Positions 6,540-11,283 of a stretch of DNA of 11,283 nucleotides are shown here, piece by piece. The stretch spans positions 1 to 11,283 of the forward strand of contig JBKJZQ010000154.1 of NCBI GenBank assembly GCA_046715095.1, given 5' to 3'. Below the pieces are notes generated by a model that had not been told where the DNA came from, ran no database searches, and was given only the letters and a program-made list of their open reading frames with translations. Source of the stretch: WHTI01 sp046715095. Its GTDB lineage: Bacteria; Actinomycetota; CADDZG01; WHSQ01. A program made the translations under genes and the position numbers. Position 1 is the stretch's first letter, and every line of letters starts with the position of its first letter.

Positions 6540-7309
6540 CAGATGACCTTCGCTTCCTTGAGGAAGTCGGCGATCTTCGCCGCCGCGCTTCCGTCGTCCT
6601 CGATGATCTCGCCGCCCTCACGTTTTTCAGCCTTGCTGAGTTCCGTGACCTCTTGCTTCACGACGACGTCATCACCGGAGAGACCGAGATCGGACAGCGA
6701 CAGTTGCTCGACCGGCTTCTTCTTGGCCGCCATGATGCCCTTGAACGATGCGTAACGCGGTTCGTTCACTCCCGCGGTGACCGATATGACCGCCGGAAGA
6801 GCGACCTCGACCACGTGGTAACCGTCCAGCGTCTGACGATTGACCTTGAGGGTTCCGCCCTCGGTCGAAACGATCTCCTTGACGGTCGATACGTGAGGCA
6901 CACCGAGGAACTCGGCAAGCGTGCCGGGTAGCGTGCCCGTGTAACCGTCGGTCGATTCGACGCCCGCGATCACGAGATCGAAGTCGCCGTTCTTCTTGAT
7001 CGCCTCGGCGAGAACCTTCGCGGTGACCAGCGCGTCCGAACCTTTCAGTGCAGTGTCGGACACCAGGACGCCCTTGTCGGCCCCCATCGAGAGGCCGCGG
7101 CGGACCGCTTCCATCGCCTTTTCGGGACCCATGGACACGAGGGTCACCTCACCGTCACCGGACTCCTTGATCTGGAGGCCGGCCTCCACACCGAACTCAT
7201 CGCCGGGATCCATGACCCCCTGGACGCCGTCGCGCTTCAGGGTCGTGCCGTCCATCTCCGGCGGCACGTTCGGATCGGGGATGTGCTTCACACAAACCAC
7301 GATGTTCAA
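6539..7309 (-). CDS. etfB: Electron transfer flavoprotein beta subunit
   Basis: 256 residues from TTG at 7309 (NIVVCVKHIPDPNVPP follows, the family's usual start). GGAGG at 7316-7320, six bases before, fixes this rare start; the frame is open upstream but encodes nothing family-like. The AMP-binding beta subunit signature is present: DGYTGTLPGTLAEFLGVPHV in the middle and SVTAGVNEPRYASFKG followed by IMAAKKKP near residues 180-205, the stretch that includes the recognition loop for acyl-CoA dehydrogenases. It is translated together with etfA through a TGATG overlap. The substrate dehydrogenase is not in the window, but an enoyl-CoA hydratase lies upstream on the same strand. Confidence 0.96.
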   Translation of the reverse strand: MNIVVCVKHIPDPNVPPEMDGTTLKRDGVQGVMDPGDEFGVEAGLQIKESGDGEVTLVSMGPEKAMEAVRRGLSMGADKGVLVSDTALKGSDALVTAKVLAEAIKKNGDFDLVIAGVESTDGYTGTLPGTLAEFLGVPHVSTVKEIVSTEGGTLKVNRQTLDGYHVVEVALPAVISVTAGVNEPRYASFKGIMAAKKKPVEQLSLSDLGLSGDDVVVKQEVTELSKAEKREGGEIIEDDGSAAAKIADFLKEAKVI

Positions 7310-7315
7310 GAGAAA

Positions 7316-7320
7316 CCTCC
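7316..7320 (-). promoter_or_regulatory. Ribosome binding site deciding the TTG start of etfB
   Basis: GGAGG on the minus strand ends six bases before TTG at 7309. No ATG or GTG lies at a suitable distance, and the protein alignment with known EtfB begins at this TTG. Confidence 0.8.
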
Positions 7321-7390
7321 ACTTTGTTTGGCGGCTCGTCGAGACGAACCGCTTCTCTGTCCCTGCGGGCCGATGGGGCGGCCAGTGTCC

Positions 7391-7412
7391 GCTTTGGTGC
7401 TGCTTTGGTGCT
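7391..7412 (+). repeat. 11-bp tandem repeat, two copies, in the etfB leader
   Basis: GCTTTGGTGCT occurs twice back to back, with GCTT of a third copy following. On the minus strand this lies in the presumed 5' leader of etfB, next to an AT-rich stretch. Function unknown; it may be a binding site or simple slippage. Confidence 0.7.
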
Positions 7413-7420
7413 GCTTGCAA

Positions 7421-7426
7421 AAATTA
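7421..7426 (-). promoter_or_regulatory. Possible -10 element of the etfBA transcript
   Basis: TAATTT sits in the only notably AT-rich stretch of the 158-base gap before etfB (about 7415-7440), with TTGCTG about 15 bases upstream on the minus strand. A start here would give a leader of roughly 100 bases carrying the tandem repeat and the GGAGG ribosome site. TAAAGT a little upstream is an alternative. Confidence 0.3.
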
Positions 7427-7467
7427 GCAAATACTTTACCCCAGCAAATGAAGCCGGATCATCCGCC

Positions 7468-8460
7468 TCAGGCGCCGCCGGCCCGGCGATAGTAGGTGAC
7501 GCCGTCCTTCTCCTCGACCGCCGCGTCGCCGTCTTCGAGGACGAGATCGAGGTGGGCGACGACCTCGGAGACCGCCAGGAAGACGTCGTACCCCTTGACC
7601 CGGGGATACATCTCGACGGCGAGCTGGTACGGGGTCTTGGCCTCGTCCTCGAGGGCGGCCGCGACGCGGCTCTTGCGCTTGCGGTGATGCTCGAGCGTCC
7701 GTTCGATCAGCGCCCCCGGCCTGGAAACGGGATCGCCGTGGCCCGGATACACGAGCTGGAGGCCCATCTCGGCCATGGCTTCGAGGGAGGCGATGTACTC
7801 CTTCAGCGAGCGCCGGCGCTCTCCCGGTTCGTCCAGCGACGGTTCGAGCAGTGGGTTCGGGGACGTGTCGGGAAGCAGCTGATCCCCAGCGAACATCGTC
7901 CCCGTCTCGGGCTCCACGTACACAACGTGCCCACCGGTGTGGCCCGGCATTAGATACGTCTCGAGGGTGAACTCTTCGACCGCATCGTCGTCCCCATACC
8001 ACCGGAACGAGAACGCGTCCCCGTCCACCACCGGGACGACCTCGTCGTGATCCATCCTGGGACGGGTTCGATCGTTCTTACGCGCCTGGTCCATCTTGAA
8101 CAGGAGGTCGAGCGGCATCCCCGCCTCGACCAGCAATCGCCCGACCTCGAAGACCAGCTGGTGGTCCCTGACGCGGGCGATCTCCTTCTCGGGGAAGTAG
8201 ATGGTCGCTCCGGACAATTCCTGGACGATGTGAACGAGCCCGTAGTGATCGGGATGTCCATGGGTGATCAAGATGCGCTCGATCGAGTGCGGGAAATAGC
8301 CCGCCGCGTTCAGTCCGAGAAGCAGAGCGTTCTGGGCTTCGGGAGTGTTGACGCCACAATCGATCAACGTGACCGGCTCGGCCTCGATCAGATAGACGTT
8401 CACCGGTCCCACCGCGTAGGGCGTAGGAAGCTCGAGACGTCGAACCGGGAGGGGCTGCAC
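7468..8460 (-). CDS. Metallo-beta-lactamase-fold hydrolase (LACTB2-like layout)
   Basis: 330 residues from GTG at 8460. The metal-binding residues of the fold are complete: THGHPDH (H67, H69, D71, H72), H174 in MPGHTGGH, D193 in FAGDQ and H241 in YPGHGDP. The last 80 or so residues (HHRKRKSRVAAALEDEAKTPYQLA onward) look like the C-terminal helical/winged-helix cap of LACTB2-like or glyoxalase-II-related hydrolases. The substrate is unknown; a thioester would fit the acyl-CoA setting, but that is inference. The gene follows the enoyl-CoA hydratase by 34 bases and precedes etfB by 158. TAGAAT six bases before GTG and no Shine-Dalgarno suggest its own leaderless promoter. Confidence 0.92.
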   Translation of the reverse strand: MQPLPVRRLELPTPYAVGPVNVYLIEAEPVTLIDCGVNTPEAQNALLLGLNAAGYFPHSIERILITHGHPDHYGLVHIVQELSGATIYFPEKEIARVRDHQLVFEVGRLLVEAGMPLDLLFKMDQARKNDRTRPRMDHDEVVPVVDGDAFSFRWYGDDDAVEEFTLETYLMPGHTGGHVVYVEPETGTMFAGDQLLPDTSPNPLLEPSLDEPGERRRSLKEYIASLEAMAEMGLQLVYPGHGDPVSRPGALIERTLEHHRKRKSRVAAALEDEAKTPYQLAVEMYPRVKGYDVFLAVSEVVAHLDLVLEDGDAAVEEKDGVTYYRRAGGA

Positions 8461-8466
8461 CCAACG

Positions 8467-8472
8467 ATTCTA
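8467..8472 (-). promoter_or_regulatory. Putative -10 element of the MBL-fold gene, leaderless arrangement
   Basis: TAGAAT on the minus strand, six bases (CGTTGG), then GTG. It is the best match to the TAnnnT consensus among the three genes with this spacing. There is no Shine-Dalgarno before the GTG and no good -35 match. Confidence 0.5.
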
Positions 8473-8478
8473 ATGGGG

Positions 8479-8500
8479 CGGTAGAACTCCGCCTCTACCG
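8479..8500 (-). terminator. Stem-loop across the enoyl-CoA hydratase stop codon
   Basis: CGGTAGA and TCTACCG form a perfect seven-base-pair stem around an eight-base loop; the UAG stop of the hydratase is inside the first arm. No run of T follows, so it is not a classic intrinsic terminator. It could be a pause or mRNA-stabilising hairpin between two separately started genes. Confidence 0.35.
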
Positions 8501-9277
8501 GCCGGTGAACTTCGCCTTGCCGGGGCCCTCTTCGACGAACGACTTCATCCCGAGCTTCTGGTCCTCTGTCGCGAACAGGGCCGCGAAGGCTTGGCGTTCC
8601 AGCAGCAAGCCCGTGGTCATGTCGACGTCGATCCCGTTCTGGATCACTTGCTTCGCGGCCATGAGAGCGACCGAGGGACCGGATGCGAAGCGTTCGGCGA
8701 GCTTGGTTGCCCGCGCGTAGACCTCTTCGGGGCGAACGACCTCGTTGACGAGCCCGATCCGCAAGGCCTCCTCGGCTCCGACGAACCTGCCCGAGTAGAT
8801 GATCTCTTTCGCTCGACCGACCCCGATGAGGCGAGGAAGACGCTGGGTGCCGCCCGCGCCCGGGATCACGCCGAGGAGGATCTCGGGCTGACCGAGCTGG
8901 GAGTCCTCGGCGCAGATCCTGAGATCGCACGCGAGGGCCAGCTCGCAACCGCCGCCGAGCGCATAACCGTTGATGGCGGCGATCGTCACGACCGAGAGCT
9001 GCTCCAACCGCGTGAAGACGTTCTGAAAGCGGCCGATGTAGCGGAACATCTCGACCGGATCCTGGGTCGACATCTCCTTGATGTCCGCGCCCGCCGCGAA
9101 CACCCTCTCGCCGCCGTAGACGATCACGGCCCTAACACTCTCGTCCCCTGCGACGGCGTCGACGGCCTCACCGATCTCGAGCGCGACCTGATCGTTGAGG
9201 GGGTTGAGCTTCGGACGGTCGATACGGATCGTGCCGACGCCCTTGTCGGATACCTCGAGGTTCACGAACTCTCCCAC
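8495..9277 (-). CDS. Enoyl-CoA hydratase/isomerase (crotonase family)
   Basis: 260 residues, typical of the short mono-functional enzymes. It adds water to trans-2-enoyl-CoA in beta-oxidation. The oxyanion-hole segments are FAAGADIKEM (60-69) and INGYALGGGCELALACDLRI (102-121); the two catalytic glutamates are E112 (GGGCE) and E132 (LGQPEILLG), equivalent to Glu144 and Glu164 of the rat enzyme, followed by GVIPGAGGTQRLPRLIG. Both glutamates favour true hydratase activity over other crotonase reactions; chain-length preference is unknown. GTG at 9277 is set by AAGGAGG (9282-9288), four bases upstream. It heads the ten-gene minus-strand run, divergent from the Nudix gene with 49 bases between starts. 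Confidence 0.94.
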   Translation of the reverse strand: MGEFVNLEVSDKGVGTIRIDRPKLNPLNDQVALEIGEAVDAVAGDESVRAVIVYGGERVFAAGADIKEMSTQDPVEMFRYIGRFQNVFTRLEQLSVVTIAAINGYALGGGCELALACDLRICAEDSQLGQPEILLGVIPGAGGTQRLPRLIGVGRAKEIIYSGRFVGAEEALRIGLVNEVVRPEEVYARATKLAERFASGPSVALMAAKQVIQNGIDVDMTTGLLLERQAFAALFATEDQKLGMKSFVEEGPGKAKFTGR

Positions 9278-9307
9278 AGGACCTCCTTCGAAAGTCTTCT
9301 CACCCAG

Positions 9308-9317
9308 AGGCTACGAT
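9308..9317. promoter_or_regulatory. Possible overlapping divergent -10 elements
   Basis: In the 49-base gap between divergent starts, TAGCCT on the minus strand (9308-9313) and TACGAT on the plus strand (9312-9317) overlap by two bases. The plus-strand box lies nine bases before the Nudix ATG, so its mRNA would have almost no leader; the minus-strand box would give the hydratase a leader of about 25 bases including its ribosome site. -35 matches are poor on both sides. Confidence 0.35.
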
Positions 9318-9326
9318 GCCTTTGGT

Positions 9327-9953
9327 ATGTCCACGGATTTCGAGTCGCGCCTGAGAGCGGTCGTCGACGCCGCCCCGGCGCAGGAGATATTCCTCGACGA
9401 CACCCGGGACGCGGCCGTGCTGATCCCCATCGTCGCCGTTCCGGAACCCACGTTGATCTTCACGGTCCGAACCGACCACCTCCCCAGCCATAAGGGGCAG
9501 ATCTCGTTCCCCGGAGGATCGATCGATGAGGGCGACGGATCGCCTGAAGCGGCCGCCCTCAGGGAAGCGCAGGAAGAGATAGGGCTCGACCCGGAGGCCG
9601 TTCGGATCCTCGGACGCTTCGACGACCTCCCCACGTACGTGACCGGCTACGTCGTGTCTCCCGTCGTGGGCTGGATCGAAGAATGCCCCGACCTGTTTCC
9701 GAATCCCGCAGAGGTCGCCGAGGTCCTCCACATCCCGATCTCGCACCTCATCGACGACATCCGGCGGGAGCCGGGCTTCCTCGAGCGGGGTCGCACCTAC
9801 CCAACCGAAGCGTGGGTCTGGCACGATCACATCATCTGGGGGGTCACCGCCCGCGTCCTAAGGGTGTTCCTCGAGCATCTTGCCGAGGCCGGCCTCGCGC
9901 CTCGTCCGTCGGGTGACGGGCTCTGGCCCGACTTCGATGAGAAACGAGCGTGA
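9327..9953 (+). CDS. Nudix hydrolase, CoA pyrophosphatase type
   Basis: 208 residues from ATG at 9327. The enzyme class splits CoA or acyl-CoA to phosphopantetheine (or its acyl form) and 3',5'-ADP with a divalent metal. The UPF0035/CoA-Nudix signature is seen as TLIFTVRTDHLPSHKGQISF with PGG (about 42-64), and the Nudix box continues through ALREAQEEIGL (77-87), including the metal-binding REAQEE. Later strands DLPTYVTGYVVSPVVGW and the WHDHIIWGVTARVL helix fit the family. The frame is open upstream, but that sequence overlaps the divergent hydratase promoter and start. No Shine-Dalgarno is seen. Its divergence from acyl-CoA genes suits a role in CoA turnover. Confidence 0.92.
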   Translation: MSTDFESRLRAVVDAAPAQEIFLDDTRDAAVLIPIVAVPEPTLIFTVRTDHLPSHKGQISFPGGSIDEGDGSPEAAALREAQEEIGLDPEAVRILGRFDDLPTYVTGYVVSPVVGWIEECPDLFPNPAEVAEVLHIPISHLIDDIRREPGFLERGRTYPTEAWVWHDHIIWGVTARVLRVFLEHLAEAGLAPRPSGDGLWPDFDEKRA

Positions 9954-10123
9954 CCCTCATGTGGGTGCTCGCCCTCGCTCAGAGCCCATCGCCCAGCCCA
10001 ACGATCCTGAGAGCTCTGCCGGCCGGCGGTCTCGAAACCGCGGGCGCCATCATCTCGATCCTCTTCGCCGTGGCTGCTGCAGTCATCGGGTACCGCATCA
10101 TCAGGGGCGGTCGCGGACTGTAA
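9950..10123 (+). CDS. Small membrane protein, 57 aa, overlapping the Nudix stop
   Basis: GTG at 9950 shares GTGA with the Nudix stop and opens a 57-codon frame to TAA at 10121. The product has a short hydrophobic N-terminus (MTLMWVLALAQ), a Ser-Pro run (SPSPSPT), one clear transmembrane helix (about 31-48, AGAIISILFAVAAAVIGY) and a positive C-terminal end (RIIRGGRGL), so the C-terminus is probably cytoplasmic. Codons are mostly GC-ending. The four-base overlap strongly suggests coupled translation. ATG at 9959 is an alternative start. I do not recognise a family; partner or function cannot be given. Confidence 0.7.
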   Translation: MTLMWVLALAQSPSPSPTILRALPAGGLETAGAIISILFAVAAAVIGYRIIRGGRGL

Positions 10124-10159
10124 CGAGAAATCGGGTGCGGCCTGTAACGACAAACCGGG
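10113..10159 (+). repeat. Imperfect 23-bp direct repeat, two copies
   Basis: Two 23-base units (10113-10135 and 10137-10159), one base apart, match at 20 of 23 positions; both hold the core CTGTAACGA followed by AAA and CGGG. The first contains the stop codon of the 57-aa gene, the second lies in the gap before the acylase. The 24-base period keeps the TAA in frame in both copies, so this may be a small tandem duplication of the gene end, or paired binding sites upstream of the acylase promoter. Confidence 0.8.
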
Positions 10160-10170
10160 CAACCGGCTCA

Positions 10171-10183
10171 CCCCTATCAGGGG
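10171..10183 (+). repeat. Small inverted repeat before the acylase promoter
   Basis: CCCCT-ATC-AGGGG is a five-base-pair perfect inverted repeat about 15 bases before the possible -10 box. It may be an operator half-site pair or a weak terminator for the Nudix/57-aa transcript; there is no T-run. Confidence 0.35.
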
Positions 10184-10197
10184 CGGCCTTCTCCCTA

Positions 10198-10203
10198 TAT
10201 CCT
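10198..10203 (+). promoter_or_regulatory. Possible -10 element for the acylase gene
   Basis: TATCCT, within CCCTATATCCTTTGG, is the same hexamer seen before iscS. TATATC at 10196 is an alternative register. No -35 box is convincing. Transcription starting some seven bases later would give a leader of about 60 bases with two stem-loops. Confidence 0.4.
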
Positions 10204-10221
10204 TTGGTCGGTCCGCTGTCA

Positions 10222-10261
10222 CGACACCAACGAAGTTGTCGGGCGCTCGCGCCCAGGGGGG
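10222..10261 (+). promoter_or_regulatory. Structured 5' leader of the acylase gene with two hairpins and RBS
   Basis: The first hairpin (10222-10241) pairs CGA with TCG and CAAC with GTTG around a GAA loop, with a three-base bulge. The second (10241-10254) pairs GGGCG with CGCCC around CTCG. They share G10241, so they are abutting or mutually exclusive. AGGGGGG (10255-10261) follows at once and is the ribosome site, 12 bases before ATG. No known riboswitch is recognised. Confidence 0.4.
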
Positions 10262-10273
10262 TTCCACATCAAC

Positions 10274-11283
10274 ATGAGACGCATCGCGGCAGTCATCGCC
10301 GCCCTGACAGCACTTGCGGCGTTCTCGGTCCAGCCGGCCGTCGCCGATCCACCCGCCGTGCCGGACGGGATGACGGCCTACGCGGTGATCCCTCCCGGAC
10401 AGAGTGGCGCGATCTTCGGTCCGCAGTCCTCCCACCGTAGCGACCAGTTGGACATGTACAAGAACCTCATCACCGACGCAGACGACAACATGACCCCGGA
10501 TGAGCTGCTCACGTACTTCCACGACTTCCAGTACGGCACGTCGGACGTCGAGCGCGAATACCAGCCGGCCGGTCGAACGGATGTAACCATCTTCCGTGAT
10601 GGGCTGGGGATCCCACACATCTACGGTTCGGATGCAGGCGTCGGTTTCGCGCTCGGCTACGCAACCGCGGAGGATCGTCTGTGGCACATGACCGTCCTGC
10701 GCGCCGCCGCGAAGGGAACCTTGGGCGAGGTGCTCGGCGACGGCTTCCAGGGTTACGACTCGCGGATCCGTCGCGACGGATACTCGCTCGCAGAGGTCAA
10801 CAGGATCTTCGACCGTTGGGGTAACAAGTTCGGCGTCGCCGGGAAGAAGACCCAGCAGCTACTGAAGAACTACGCCAAGGGCGTGAACGCCTACATCGCC
10901 GAGGTCGATGCGAACGAGATCCCCAAGCCACCCGAGTTCTCCAGATTCGACATCGAGCCCCAGAACTGGAAGCCGATCGACACCCTGTACCTGGCGATCC
11001 TGCAGCTTCGTGACTTCGGTGGCGCCGCCGGAGGGGAGCTCCGCAACGCCGCCCTCCTCCAGGGCCTCGAGGAGCGCTTCGATCCGGTGATGGCCAACCT
11101 CATGCTCGAAGACATCCAGCGTCGCAACGATCCCGGCGCGGACACGACGATCCAGACCGCCGACGGGACGTTCGACTCGCAGGATCTCGGGAACCCGAAG
11201 GCGGCCGCGATCGCCATCCCCGATGATGCTGCGTCCCTGCTGAGTTCATCGGCCGCGAAGAACAAGGTCGCTCGGGGCTTGAG
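10274..11283 (+). CDS. Secreted penicillin-acylase-family protein (3' truncated by window)
   Basis: 336 codons are visible with no stop before the window ends. ATG at 10274 starts a Sec signal peptide (MRRIAAVIAALTALAAF, likely cut after AVA at residue 24). The alpha-chain region of the Ntn-hydrolase penicillin acylases (family S45) is seen: VTIFRDGLGIPHIYG (104-118), GYATAEDRLWHMTVLRAAAK (128-147), LGEVLG and KGVNAYIAEV near residue 205. The preceding stretch IPPGQSG with SSHRSDQLDMY also fits actinobacterial members. These enzymes are exported, then cut themselves before a catalytic serine that becomes the beta-chain N-terminus; that serine lies beyond the window. The natural substrate is unknown: amides such as beta-lactams, N-acyl homoserine lactones or cyclic lipopeptides are all possible. 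Confidence 0.9.
   Translation, partial: MRRIAAVIAALTALAAFSVQPAVADPPAVPDGMTAYAVIPPGQSGAIFGPQSSHRSDQLDMYKNLITDADDNMTPDELLTYFHDFQYGTSDVEREYQPAGRTDVTIFRDGLGIPHIYGSDAGVGFALGYATAEDRLWHMTVLRAAAKGTLGEVLGDGFQGYDSRIRRDGYSLAEVNRIFDRWGNKFGVAGKKTQQLLKNYAKGVNAYIAEVDANEIPKPPEFSRFDIEPQNWKPIDTLYLAILQLRDFGGAAGGELRNAALLQGLEERFDPVMANLMLEDIQRRNDPGADTTIQTADGTFDSQDLGNPKAAAIAIPDDAASLLSSSAAKNKVARGL

Noticed and set aside
9827..10687. A 286-codon minus-strand open frame over the Nudix end, the 57-aa gene and the acylase start
   Set aside because: It runs opposite three genes supported by motifs or coupling and shows no domain of its own.

Overview
The window looks like chromosomal DNA from a high-GC actinobacterium, probably a deep or uncultured lineage. 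The evidence is GC-rich third codon positions throughout, frequent GTG and one TTG start, an F420/PPOX-type flavin-fold protein, several starts that look leaderless, and a gene order (etfB-etfA-[two genes]-iscS-mnmA) that matches the Mycobacterium tuberculosis block fixA-fixB-Rv3027c-Rv3026c-iscS-trmU. The species cannot be named from the sequence.

Layout. Bases 2-91 hold the last 29 codons of an unidentified plus-strand gene. Bases 92-221 encode, on the minus strand, the C-terminal HIT-motif part of a HIT-family nucleotide hydrolase/transferase whose N-terminal half is missing. This relic fits exactly between the stop codons of two convergent genes. From 222 to 9277 ten genes lie on the minus strand. 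In transcription order they are: enoyl-CoA hydratase, metallo-beta-lactamase-fold hydrolase, etfB, etfA, a 129-aa protein of unknown function, a secreted protein with 16 RTX nonapeptides followed by an endonuclease/exonuclease/phosphatase (EEP) domain, cysteine desulfurase, mnmA, a SAM methyltransferase and a PPOX/F420-type protein. A divergent plus-strand group starts at 9327: a CoA-type Nudix hydrolase, a 57-aa one-helix membrane protein overlapping its stop, and, after a structured leader, the N-terminal third to half of a secreted penicillin-acylase-family protein that runs off the window.

How the genes fit together. Enoyl-CoA hydratase plus the electron transfer flavoprotein subunits point to fatty acid beta-oxidation or other acyl-CoA oxidation; the divergent Nudix enzyme probably degrades CoA or acyl-CoA. 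The cysteine desulfurase and MnmA overlap by one base and together make 2-thiouridine at tRNA position 34. The RTX-EEP protein and the penicillin acylase are both exported by Sec-type signal peptides and act outside the cell. The RTX-EEP gene sits inside an otherwise conserved housekeeping block, so it looks like a lineage-specific replacement.

The points most worth a second look are the HIT relic wedged between two stop codons, the N-terminal uninterrupted 16-unit RTX array fused to an EEP nuclease/phosphodiesterase domain, a shared TAnnnT-N6-start arrangement at three genes suggesting leaderless mRNAs, the overlooked 57-aa membrane protein, and the repeat- and hairpin-rich leader before the acylase. 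No RNA genes, insertion sequences, CRISPR arrays or phage genes were seen.
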